NCBI GenBank assembly: GCA_046349875.1
Contig: JAXMBN010000006.1
Span: forward strand, 129,384 to 193,383
Reading direction: 5' to 3'
DNA: 64,000 nucleotides
Source: JAXMBN01 sp046349875
GTDB lineage: Bacteria > Planctomycetota > Planctomycetia > Pirellulales > Pirellulaceae
The position numbers and the translations under genes were made by a program. The notes below the pieces were generated by a model. The model saw only the letters and a program-made list of their open reading frames with translations, was not told the origin of the DNA and ran no database searches. The first letter of the stretch is position 1; every line of letters starts with the position of its first letter. Below, piece by piece: positions 45,990 through 54,498 of this stretch.

Positions 45990-47371
45990 GGCGCGGGCGA
46001 CCTTTTGGCGGCCATGGCATGGCGAATTCCATAGGCAAGGATTCCTGTCGCAATCACGATCAAGCTAAAGAGCAGAATGTAACCTTTGGAAGTTGCTAAA
46101 AGAAAAGCCCAACCGAAAAAGGCGATCAAGCTAGGGAGAGGGTACAACCACATGCGAAAGGGCATGGATTCAGGCGTGTGTGTAGATCGATACAGATGAA
46201 GAGCAACCACTTGGCCCATGAATTGAATCCCGATCCGAACGCATACTGCAGCGCTTACCAAATCTTCCAAAGGAATGAAACAGAAGATCATCGTGAAGAG
46301 CCCCATCACGATCAGGCTCACCCAGGGGAATCGTTTGGTGGGATGAAGCTTGCCGAAGAAGGCAAAAAAGTCACCACCTTGCGCGGCTGCATAGGGAATT
46401 CGGGAATAGGCGAGCGTCGCTGCGAACATGCACGCCAAGCTGGTCCATAGAATGAGACCAGTGAAGCCAATGGCCACTTGCCGTCCACAGATGCGCTCGA
46501 CAAAGTCGGACGCGATATGCTTGGATTCCATCGCTTCTTGCCACGGAATGACTCCCATGATGGCGACATTCATCGTCAAGTAGAGCGCCGCGATCACCAG
46601 GATCGAAACCAAGATGGAACGAGGTATGGTTTTGCCGGGATTGCGAACCTCTTCACCGAGATGGCAGACGTTGAAGTATCCGAAGTAATCGTAGATGGCA
46701 ATCGCCATGGCAGCGCCCAAGCCCGTTGCAAATTGGGGACTCCACGTAAAGGCTTGCGGTGGTACCGACAATAGCGAAGCATCGAAGTGCGTCAGCCCTA
46801 ATACGATGACGCTGATGACTGTGATGAGCGTTCCGATGCACAAAATGATTCCTAGCCAACCTATATTTTTGATGCGTTGGCAAAGCAATGCCGTTACGGC
46901 AACGACGGCCGCTGCGGCGAAAAACTGGCTTCCGTTGGAGATTCCCCAACGCTTCAACGATTCATCAAGTTGAGGAATCGCATACTGCACATAGCCCATG
47001 GCTCCAACATATCCCGAAGCCAGTTCTAAAGCTCCGCTCACTAAAAACTGCCAGATGAAGAGGAAAGGAAGGATGCGGCCCCAGCGATATCGCCCAAAAA
47101 TCTCGCGAAGGTAATGATAGGATCCTCCACTTCCAGGAAGGGCGGCTCCTAATTCAGCCCATACCAATCCGTCGCAAAGAACCAGCAAGGCAGCCATCAC
47201 CCAGGCGATAATGGCATGCGGTCCTTGCATGGCGGCGATGAAACTGGGGATGGTAATGAATGGCCCAATCCCTACCATATTGGCCATGTTCAATGCCGAT
47301 GCCTGCCAAAACCCCAATTCCCGATCCAATGGCGGAGAGGTGTTTGGGGAAGATTGGGCAGGGGATGACAT
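45986..47371 (-). CDS. APC family amino acid permease
   Basis: APC transporters carry amino acids with 12 TM helices. The 461-residue protein has the family start LGFWQASALNMANMVGIGPFI, with the glycine-rich GIGPF in TM1, then AELGAALPGSGGSYHYLREIFG after TM2-3, and FGYFNVCHLGEEVRNPGKTIPRS, the typical E-E-V-x-N-P cytosolic loop before TM7. Later helices include FTGLILWTSLACMFAATLAYSR. Substrate cannot be predicted from this alone. The gene is upstream of and coupled with the GT39-like gene, and divergent from slyX. Confidence 0.88.
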   Translation of the reverse strand: MSSPAQSSPNTSPPLDRELGFWQASALNMANMVGIGPFITIPSFIAAMQGPHAIIAWVMAALLVLCDGLVWAELGAALPGSGGSYHYLREIFGRYRWGRILPFLFIWQFLVSGALELASGYVGAMGYVQYAIPQLDESLKRWGISNGSQFFAAAAVVAVTALLCQRIKNIGWLGIILCIGTLITVISVIVLGLTHFDASLLSVPPQAFTWSPQFATGLGAAMAIAIYDYFGYFNVCHLGEEVRNPGKTIPRSILVSILVIAALYLTMNVAIMGVIPWQEAMESKHIASDFVERICGRQVAIGFTGLILWTSLACMFAATLAYSRIPYAAAQGGDFFAFFGKLHPTKRFPWVSLIVMGLFTMIFCFIPLEDLVSAAVCVRIGIQFMGQVVALHLYRSTHTPESMPFRMWLYPLPSLIAFFGWAFLLATSKGYILLFSLIVIATGILAYGIRHAMAAKRSPAP

Positions 47372-47421
47372 AGACGGGAAACTCGTTGGATCTTTCCGCC
47401 AGAGGAGTCACATAAACCAAG

Positions 47422-47667
47422 ATGAAGTCAAACGAAAAGCCTAATGACAACTCGGCGAAACTCAATGAGAGAATCATCGAATTAGAGGCAAACCTGACCC
47501 ATTTGCAGAAGAATTACGACGAACTCAACGAAGTCGTCGTCGAACAATCGAAGCGGTTAGTGAGACTGGAACGAGGGCTCTTTGCCTTGGAAAACCAAAT
47601 CAAGGAAGTCATTCGAACGCTTCGGGAGCCTCGCGATCCCGACGCCGAGCGTCCACCGCACTACTAG
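47422..47667 (+). CDS. slyX: SlyX family protein
   Basis: SlyX proteins are short coiled coils of unknown role. The 81-residue product has the usual heptad pattern (KLNERIIELEANLTHLQKNY, DELNEVVVEQSKRLVRLERG) and the closing ALENQIKEVIRTLREP. The C-terminal motif ending in PPHY is also characteristic of the family. The TAG stop lies inside the first unit of the CTAG heptamer array (47664-47817). Confidence 0.85.
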   Translation: MKSNEKPNDNSAKLNERIIELEANLTHLQKNYDELNEVVVEQSKRLVRLERGLFALENQIKEVIRTLREPRDPDAERPPHY

Positions 47668-47817
47668 TCTCTAGTCTCTAGTCTCTAGTCTCTAGTCTCT
47701 AGTCTTTAGTCTTTAGTCTTTAGTCTTTAGTCTCTAGCCCCTAGTCTCTAGCCCCTAGCCCCTAGCCCCTAGCCCCTAGCCACTAGCCACTAGCCTCTAG
47801 CCTCTAGCCTCTAGCCA
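47664..47817. repeat. 22-copy heptamer array, CTAGNNN
   Basis: Exact 7-bp periodicity from 47664 to 47817. Units in order: six CTAGTCT, four TTAGTCT, then one CTAGCCC, one CTAGTCT, four CTAGCCC, two CTAGCCA, three CTAGCCT and one CTAGCCA. The order suggests local expansion of variants. The first unit contains the slyX stop codon. The region 47818-48009 after it holds no gene I can support and probably the promoter for the protein at 48010. Confidence 0.95.
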
Positions 47818-48009
47818 CTCGTCCACAAAATCCGGCCCTATCGGTTGGTGGGGCTACGTAGAAACTTCTTGGTTTGCGACGGTGTTAAAATAGGGGCTTC
47901 GTGGTGAGCTGATAAGATTCATTTGTTTCAGATGTCTGCGGGGTTCGAAGAAGGGAGGGAAGGAAGTTTTGTTCCTGCTTGGATGCTTGGATTGCGAAGG
48001 AGTGCAAAA

Positions 48010-48408
48010 ATGGCTTGGAAACGCAGGGTTCGAAGAATCGGTACGTTGGTTGTGGCGGTAGCAGGTTTGCTATCGGCTGCAGGTTCAGTGCAAGCACAGG
48101 ACAGTTTTGCGTCCAACTATGGACGAGGCGTACAGCCATTGTTCAACAACTACTTTACGCAAGGAGCATCGGATCAAGCCAATGCTAGCTTGTATATTTC
48201 GCCAGTGGATGTGCCAGGAAATGTAGGACACACCTACAACACCTACCAACCTTTTTGGCCTCATGAATTCACCTATTCGCATTGGGATCGCTATCACAGC
48301 TACTACGATGGTGGCCGTGGATTGAATCGTACCAGTGCTCACTATGGAAATCCCCCAGCACGCACGGCAGCACGTTGGGTCTATAAGAAGATCGAAATTC
48401 CGCGTTGA
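48010..48408 (+). CDS. small secreted hypothetical protein, aromatic-rich
   Basis: From ATG 48010 the 132-residue product starts with a basic-plus-hydrophobic signal peptide (KRRVRRIGTLVVAVAGLLSA, likely cut after VQA). The mature part is rich in Tyr, His and Asn: FASNYGRGVQPLFNNYFTQG, NASLYISPVDVPGNVGHTYN and FTYSHWDRYHSYYD. The frame is open upstream to 47923 without a better start. No family is recognised. It is followed by another small secreted protein. Confidence 0.7.
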   Translation: MAWKRRVRRIGTLVVAVAGLLSAAGSVQAQDSFASNYGRGVQPLFNNYFTQGASDQANASLYISPVDVPGNVGHTYNTYQPFWPHEFTYSHWDRYHSYYDGGRGLNRTSAHYGNPPARTAARWVYKKIEIPR

Positions 48409-48473
48409 TTGCGGAATGCCCGGTGAGTCGATTGGATCTTCATTGCCGGGAATCAACACAGGAATAAATCGAA

Positions 48474-48875
48474 ATGATTCGAAGAACTTTGATGGCTGCG
48501 TCGTTCGTTGCGTTCGTCGCCGTTTCCATGAGCCAAGCGCAAGCCCAATGGCCGGATCGGTTTTCGAACCTCCGCTGGGCTCACCCTGCAACGCTCAGCG
48601 ATTATTCGGCTCGCAATCATGCGCACAGCCAACCCTGGCACGGTAATTTTTACTACACGCAAACCGGTCAACCGACAGCCTTGGTCGTTCCACCGACTGC
48701 CGTGATGCAGCAAAATTACTCGTGGGGTGTCTCGCAGAATACGATGACTCCGATCTACAGCCAGTATGGACGCAGCGCGCCCATCGGTGGTGGCGGAGGT
48801 CGATTCTATGCGACTCCTGTTTGGCCAAGTCATACCGAGCAATTCGGGGTCTACCCCGTTCGCGCTCCTTGGTAA
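48474..48875 (+). CDS. small secreted hypothetical protein
   Basis: A 133-residue product with a signal peptide (MIRRTLMAASFVAFVAVSMS, cut near AQA). The mature part contains WPDRFSNLRWAHPATLSDY, WHGNFYYTQTGQPTALVVPP and a Gly run (IGGGGGRF), ending in Trp. It is 65 bases after the previous gene, with a strong terminator at 48911, so the two form an operon. No function can be proposed beyond a cell-envelope or periplasmic role. Confidence 0.68.
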   Translation: MIRRTLMAASFVAFVAVSMSQAQAQWPDRFSNLRWAHPATLSDYSARNHAHSQPWHGNFYYTQTGQPTALVVPPTAVMQQNYSWGVSQNTMTPIYSQYGRSAPIGGGGGRFYATPVWPSHTEQFGVYPVRAPW

Positions 48876-48910
48876 CTTCCACCCAAGCAAAACAACCCGT
48901 CTCAACTCCG

Positions 48911-48944
48911 AAATCCGACCTGGTCTCCAGGTCGGATTTTTTTG
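48911..48944 (+). terminator. strong rho-independent terminator
   Basis: A perfect 13-bp stem (AAATCCGACCTGG with CCAGGTCGGATTT) with loop TCT, followed by a T-run to 48943. It ends the small secreted-protein operon, 36 bases after the stop at 48875. Confidence 0.9.
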
Positions 48945-49081
48945 TTGATAGCATTCGGCATCGGAAGAGATCTCAAATGTTAAGATTCACCTATTCGCTT
49001 TAAAACGCATAACCTTCCCTTCATTTCGTTCCGATGATGAAATCGTAACGGAACGTAATGTAGATCAGTGAGGTTGAGCGC

Positions 49082-50692
49082 ATGAAGTTGGGTGACTCGT
49101 CGAAGTTGTTAGAGCAACGTCGCGTAGTGCTAGCACTTGTGTTGTTGCTACCGACTCCAGCATTTGCTCAAGTTTCTCAGCTTCCTCATGGTACCTACGC
49201 TCATCAAACGCAATCTGCCGTAACGGCATCGCAATCTCCATCGCTGTTTGGATCTTCCTATCCCACCGTTACTCCAGCTGGACATACGACCTACAGCCCG
49301 GTAACCGTGGCTGAGAATGATTTCGTGCAAGATGCTGGCGCCCCAACCGATCTCCTGTCGAGACTCGAACAAGCAGAACAAAAAATTCGCGAATTAGAAT
49401 TCGCGAATTCTCAGTCGGGTAAAACGAATTCGGAAAAGGCCGAGTCTAATCAAGAGAGTGGGAAGTCGGATACCAAGAAAGAGGAAACCAATAAGGAAGG
49501 CTCTAAGGACTCGAAGAGTATCGAGAAAAAGAAATCGTGGTTTGATAAGTACACGATTCGCGGTTACGGCCAAGTTCGTATCAATAGTGTTCTCGATGAA
49601 GATGGAGGTACCGCTCCAGCTCATTATGTTGGCGATGCCTCGGTGGGTGACAATCAGAGTTTCCTCATCCGTCGGGCGCGGTTGATTGTTTCGGGGGATG
49701 TCAACGAGCACTTAGGAATCTACCTGCAACCCGACTTTGCTTCGGGCGTTCCAGGTGTCAACGACGCCATTCAATTTGGTCAACTCCGAGACTGGTATAG
49801 CGATCTTTACCTGGATACCGACAAGGTCCACCGACTTCGTTTGGGTCAATCGAAGATTCCCTATGGTTGGGAAAACATGCAAAGCAGTTCCAACCGTTTA
49901 CCCTTGGATCGGAATGATGCTCTTAACAGTGCGGTCCGCAATGAACGCGATCTAGGAGTCTTCTACTATTGGACTCCGACCTTCGCTCAGAAGTTCTTCA
50001 AGGAGGTCGTCGACGAAGGTCTCAAAGGTTCTGGAAACTACGGTGTGTTTGGACTCGGCGTCTACAACGGACAAGGCGGTTCCTTGCGCGAACAAAACGA
50101 TAACTTGCATGTGGTCGCTCGCCTTGCCTTTCCCGGATGTTTACCCAACGGACAGCGATATGAAGTGGCCATGCAAGGCTATACCGGTCGGTATGTCGTG
50201 TTGACATCTCCTATTTCGCCGCGAGGCATTGGTCCTGCGAATGCTCCTGCTAATTTGGCCGATGGATTCTCGGACGAACGATTGGCGTGGACCTTCGTTT
50301 ATTATCCACAGCCACTTGGTTTTCAAACCGAATGGACGACAGGCCGTGGGCCGTCACTCAATGCCGCTCAGACCGCCATCGAGGAACAAGATCTCGAAGG
50401 GGGCTATGTGCAATCGATGTATCAAATCAAAAATTGCTACGGTGTGTGGTTTCCGTTTACCCGGTATTCGCACTATCGCGGAGGCTACAAAACCGAACGC
50501 AATAGTCCTTATTCCGAGATCGATGAATGGGAATTGGGATGTGAATGGCAGATGAACTCGGCTGCCGAGTTGGTCACGATGTACACGTTGACCGATCGCA
50601 CCAATACAACCGCTCGAAGCACTGCCAATACATTATCGTATGGCCAATTCGAAGGAAGCTTGTTGCGGTTTCAATTCCAGTTCAACTACTAG
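49082..50692 (+). CDS. OprP/OprO-like porin (phosphate-selective porin family)
   Basis: Outer-membrane beta-barrel porin. The 536-residue protein has a signal sequence (VVLALVLLLPTPAFA), then a coiled-coil segment (LLSRLEQAEQKIRELEF, about 90-107), a Lys/Glu/Ser-rich linker and the barrel from about 155: YTIRGYGQVRINSV, FLIRRARLIVSGDVNEHLGI, DWYSDLYLDTDKVHRLRLGQ, KIPYGWENMQSS and NERDLGVFYYW. Strands alternate hydrophobic and polar and the last residue region ends LLRFQFQFNY, a terminal aromatic as for outer-membrane insertion. The coiled coil may contact peptidoglycan. Specificity for phosphate is not shown. Confidence 0.86.
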   Translation: MKLGDSSKLLEQRRVVLALVLLLPTPAFAQVSQLPHGTYAHQTQSAVTASQSPSLFGSSYPTVTPAGHTTYSPVTVAENDFVQDAGAPTDLLSRLEQAEQKIRELEFANSQSGKTNSEKAESNQESGKSDTKKEETNKEGSKDSKSIEKKKSWFDKYTIRGYGQVRINSVLDEDGGTAPAHYVGDASVGDNQSFLIRRARLIVSGDVNEHLGIYLQPDFASGVPGVNDAIQFGQLRDWYSDLYLDTDKVHRLRLGQSKIPYGWENMQSSSNRLPLDRNDALNSAVRNERDLGVFYYWTPTFAQKFFKEVVDEGLKGSGNYGVFGLGVYNGQGGSLREQNDNLHVVARLAFPGCLPNGQRYEVAMQGYTGRYVVLTSPISPRGIGPANAPANLADGFSDERLAWTFVYYPQPLGFQTEWTTGRGPSLNAAQTAIEEQDLEGGYVQSMYQIKNCYGVWFPFTRYSHYRGGYKTERNSPYSEIDEWELGCEWQMNSAAELVTMYTLTDRTNTTARSTANTLSYGQFEGSLLRFQFQFNY

Positions 50693-50725
50693 CCCATTGA
50701 CGGAGCAAGTTCCGTCTCATGCCGG

Positions 50726-51157
50726 TTAGGGGTGATGACGATGCCGCGTTCCATGGCATAGATGGCCGCATCGAGGGCAAGCCACCGGAACCAGCACATC
50801 GACTTCCTCCGTCACACACTTCCACTCGGTCTTCTCGCCGCACTTGATTTTCTTTTTGACCAACTGAGTCTTGGATCGGACTTCGGTCGAGCATTGATGG
50901 CAGCGATGGAGGCATCCACCGGGATGGTGTTGGCAGAAGAAGACTTCCTTCGTTTCATAGACGGTTTTTTCGATCGGAACCTGCACCGCCTTCCATGAGC
51001 ATTGAGCTCTTTTGACGACACGGCATGGAACTTCTTCGCAGCCGCATTCTGGGCAGCTTGCATCCTGCATGGCAGGGTTCGAAGCGCCCAACGCGGTATG
51101 CATGGAAGCGAGAGTTGATGCTACGGCGATCGATTTCAAAAAGTATCTGCGTTTCAT
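50726..51157 (-). CDS. secreted Cys-rich protein
   Basis: From ATG 51157 (AAGGAAATC upstream) the 143-residue product has a signal (MKRRYFLKSIAVASTLASMH). The mature part has 13 Cys residues in repeated pairs: CPECGCEEVPC, CQHHPGGCLHRCHQC, KIKCGEKTEWKC and CPRCGHLCHG, ending in a His-rich tail (TRHRHHP). This could bind metals such as zinc or copper, or form disulfides; I cannot say which. The last 15 residues fit the frame but a late shift is possible. It lies 41 bases after the second porin on the same strand, so they are probably co-transcribed. Confidence 0.68.
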   Translation of the reverse strand: MKRRYFLKSIAVASTLASMHTALGASNPAMQDASCPECGCEEVPCRVVKRAQCSWKAVQVPIEKTVYETKEVFFCQHHPGGCLHRCHQCSTEVRSKTQLVKKKIKCGEKTEWKCVTEEVDVLVPVACPRCGHLCHGTRHRHHP

Positions 51158-51198
51158 GATTGATTTCCTTGTAGGATCGATGAGCTGGATGGAGGCGA

Positions 51199-52854
51199 TT
51201 AGAAGTCGATCGCCATACGCGTTCCGAAACCATGGATCCAACCACTTCCTGCTGGGAAGTTGGTCGTATCGCTCACATCGCGGTAGGTTGCGATATAGTT
51301 GAGCTGCATCTTCATGTTGGGATTCCAGAACCAGTTGACCCCATAGGTCATGTTGTGAAGGACGCCACCATTGAGTCCTTCATCATTGAGGTCGAGATAG
51401 TTGTATCGGGCACCGAGTTGCCAAGCTCCCCAACCTGCTGCGGCTCCACCGCAACCCCTTCGCACCAAGAAGAAGTTTTCGTGAGGCTTTACCCGTTCAA
51501 AGGCTCACGTTTTCTTGTCGTAATGATCATGCTCGCCAGTAAGAAACTTGAGAACTTGAATGTATCCGCCGTGATACACGGCTGTTGTGCCAAGAGGAGC
51601 GGCAGCGCTCGAGCGAGCGTCCTGTAAGCCATTCACCAGATATTCACCTTGCACGGTCCATGAACCATGGACCATCGCGAGTTCACCATTCACCGTTTGT
51701 TCATCATCGCCGAACAACGTTATGCTCGCTGGAGTTGGCCAATCTTGGGCCAAGCCTGCGCGAATCGCATCGCGAGTACGGAATACTTGAAAGCGAGCCG
51801 GTACACCTTGGTTTTCGACGGCCGTGGCTTGCCGGCCTGATACGCCAAGATGTAGCAGGTTCGCACCATCATTTTCGTACCATAGCAAGCGTGTGGCTCG
51901 ACCGACGACTGAGAAATCGTGATCGCCTACACTGTAGGCAAACACGCTGTTGACTGGCTTGAACAAGCCGCCCGACAAGACACCTTGATTGTCGCTACCA
52001 TAGTTGCGGAAGAACTGAATGCCCGGCGAAAATCCATTAAACGTTCCACCATAGAATGTATCTTGGTTATAAGAACGCTCCATGAAGGGCTGAAAACGGC
52101 TGCTGACGATGTGTTCGAATCCGATCTGCTCCTTTTGATTCCCGAGGCGAATCGTTCCGAAGATGGGAACTTCTTTCGTTTGAACCCAAAGATCGGTAGG
52201 GGCTGTCACCGCTGATTCGGTAAAGCCAGGAGCCGTTCCACTCACTGGTTGGTTCCGAACGAGGATCGCATTCATGAAGTCGAATTCTGCGGCCCATTCC
52301 ACGGTTTCATACATCGTTCCATCGATGCGAAATCGAGCTCGTCGGAAATCGACTCCATCGTGATAGGGCGTGTTGATGTTCGATTGCACATTGTTGGGAG
52401 CGATGAACCAACCCGTGTCGAACTGATAGCGGCCCCCCACGTGAACGCGGAAATCTTTGTTCTTGGTGGCAACTTCTAGGCCATTGTTCCAAGACGCCGT
52501 CATGCCCAGATCGCTACCAACCACATGACCTTCGGCTTCCGCTTTTTCCTTGGCTTCTTTTTCAGCTTTCTCTTTCTTAGCGGCTTCTTCTTTTAAGACT
52601 TTGCGAACGATGTTTTCTAATTGTTCATCGTCCGAAGGAACAGCAGCTTCTTCGGCGATCACCTGGTCTGAAACGGGATAACCGATCGGAGGTTCCGGCG
52701 CCGAAAAGGGCTCGCGTGGTTGTGGGATTCCTCCAAGTCCATTGGATGGAAATGGTGAAGGCTGGGATAGAGTTTGCTGTGCCCAAAGAGAATTCGAGGC
52801 AGTCAAAATGCACCCGAATGCGACTCCGCCAAGTCGATAGCGCCACTTCATCAT
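51199..52854 (-). CDS. second OprP-like porin, in-frame TGA near the C-terminus
   Basis: A 551-codon reading frame. The first part (52854-51505) has a signal peptide (RLGGVAFGCILTASNSLWA), a helical Lys/Glu-rich segment (KKEKAEKEAKEKAEAE) and barrel strands VHVGGRYQFDTGWF, FRRARFRIDGTMYETVEWAAEF, TIRLGNQKEQIGFEH and FTGEHDHYDKKT-like sequence. A TGA at 51505-51507 follows. The same frame continues uninterrupted with AFERVKPHENFFLVR, GAWQLGARYNYLDLN, and ends GTRMAIDF, a proper barrel terminus. OprP-type proteins usually have a TGAF/GxF motif here, so TGA replaces a Gly codon (GGA). Truncation would remove about the last 100 residues. Substitution error or nonsense mutation are both possible. 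Confidence 0.85.
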
Positions 52855-53053
52855 TGCATCCTTGCGTGATGTGCTTTAACAGACTTGGTAATCCTCCCAA
52901 GTCTCCACGATCATCGAATGCATGTAAAAAAGGAACGGAATAAAAGCACTTTGCCTCTTCAATTCTTAACAATCGAAAAGCCTTGTGTGGCGTATGCGTA
53001 AACTGTTCCGTCGAGCCTTGAACGCTAGCGAATAAGTGTCGTCTCAATGAAAA

Positions 53054-53086
53054 GACCCAATCGAATGGAGTCTATTCGATTGGGTC
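53054..53086 (-). terminator. terminator-like hairpin after icd
   Basis: A perfect 13-bp stem GACCCAATCGAAT / ATTCGATTGGGTC with a seven-base loop, 45 bases beyond the minus-strand icd stop, followed on the minus strand by TTTTC. On plus it is followed by GCACTGTTTTT, so it may act on both strands. Confidence 0.7.
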
Positions 53087-53130
53087 GCACTGTTTTTAGG
53101 AGAGCTTATCAATACGTTGTGGAATGCAAG

Positions 53131-54346
53131 CTATTGCAGTTGCTTCTTCAGTTCGTTGTCGATTTCCGACATGAATTCTTCGGTCGTTAGATAAGGATGG
53201 TCAGGGCGAATGAGTAGAGCGAGGTCTTTGGTCATGCGACCTGACTCAACCACATCCACGCAGACTTGTTCCAGCTTGGCCGCGAAGTCGACCACGTCTG
53301 GGGTGTTGTCGAGCTTTCCTCGATATTGAAGGCCACGGGTCCATGCGTAGATCGACGCGATGGGGTTGGTCGAAGTCGGTTTGCCTTGTTGATGAAGTCG
53401 GTAGTGCCGCGTCACCGTTCCGTGAGCTGCTTCGGCTTCGATGGTCTTACCATCGGGAGACGTGAGAACCGAGGTCATCAGGCCAAGGGAGCCATAGCCT
53501 TGAGCGACGGTATCCGATTGAACGTCGCCGTCATAGTTCTTGCAGGCCCAAAGGTAACCACCCTTCCACTTGAGGTTCGAAGCCACCATGTCATCGATCA
53601 AACGATGTTCGTAACCCAGGCCTTTGGCTTCGAACTGGCTTCGAAACTCTTGGTCGTACACTTCTTGGAAGATGTGCATGAAGCGACCATCGTAAACCTT
53701 GAGAATCGTATTTTTGGAAGAAAGGTAGACCGAATAGTTACGGCCGAGCGCGTAGTTGAAGCATGACCGAGCAAACCCCTTAATCGATGCATCCAAGTTG
53801 AACATGCCCAAGGCTACACCAGGCCCTGCTGTCTTGATGATTTCGCGTTCGATGGTTTGGCTACCATCTTCCGAGGTCCAGGTGAGCTTCAAAGATCCCT
53901 TGCCAGGGAACTGGAAGTCCTGAGCGCGGTATTGATCTCCGAATCCATGTCGCGCTACCACCACGGGCTTGTCCCAGTGTGGGACGATACGTGGAACGTT
54001 TCGACAAATGATCGGCTCGCGGAAGATCGTGCCATCGAGAACATTACGGATCGTTCCATTGGGGCTCTTCCACATCTGTTTGAGCCCGGAACTCTTTGAC
54101 GCGACCTTCACCGGGAGTGATCGTTGCGCATTTCACTGCCACGCCATATTCTTGGTCGCGTTGGCCGAATCGATCGTGATTCGATCGTTGGTCGCATCGC
54201 GACTTTGAATGCTCAGGTCAAAGTACTTCAAGTCGATGTCCAAGTAGGGAAGGATGAGCTTTTTCTCGGATCCATTTCCAGATAATCCGAGTCATCTCGT
54301 CGCCGTCCATCTCGACAACCGGTGTCTTGACTTTGATCTTTGCCAT
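53131..54346 (-). CDS. icd: NADP-dependent isocitrate dehydrogenase (eukaryote-like type), N-terminal frame broken three times
   Basis: The enzyme oxidises isocitrate to 2-oxoglutarate. The intact frame (54111-53131) has SPNGTIRNVLDGTIFREPII, a KGKWKGG-like core (NLKWKGGYLWACKNYDGD), EAAHGTVTRHY and TSTNPIASIYAWTRG. The N-terminus is found from ATG 54346: KVKTPVVEMDGDEMTRIIW and KWIREK. Removing one A in the run at 54260-54264 gives KLILPYLDIDLKYFDLSIQ. Restoring a base near 54148-54153 gives EYGVAVKCATITPGEGRV. Removing one base at 54083-54089 joins the main frame. The repaired protein is about 404 residues, standard for this dimeric type. Because this is a central enzyme, consensus error is the likeliest cause. 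Confidence 0.87.
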
Positions 54347-54498
54347 TCTGGTAAGTGCCTTCTAACAAAATCAGGATAACGATAGGGGAAGTTCCAATGT
54401 GGCATTGGAACATGATGAGCCATTGTAGTTGGCGAGGATTCCCAGGAGGGAGGCGGACGATTATCGCAAAGCCGGGATAGGGCTTGAATAGTCGAAGT

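Noticed and set aside
47664..47817. Telomere-like or origin-type iteron array
   Set aside because: No DnaA-box or replication gene is near, and the repeat differs from known iteron lengths; listed only as a tandem repeat.
51505..51507. UGA recoding as glycine
   Set aside because: TGA serves as a normal stop for several intact genes in this window, so one in-frame TGA is better explained by a point change.
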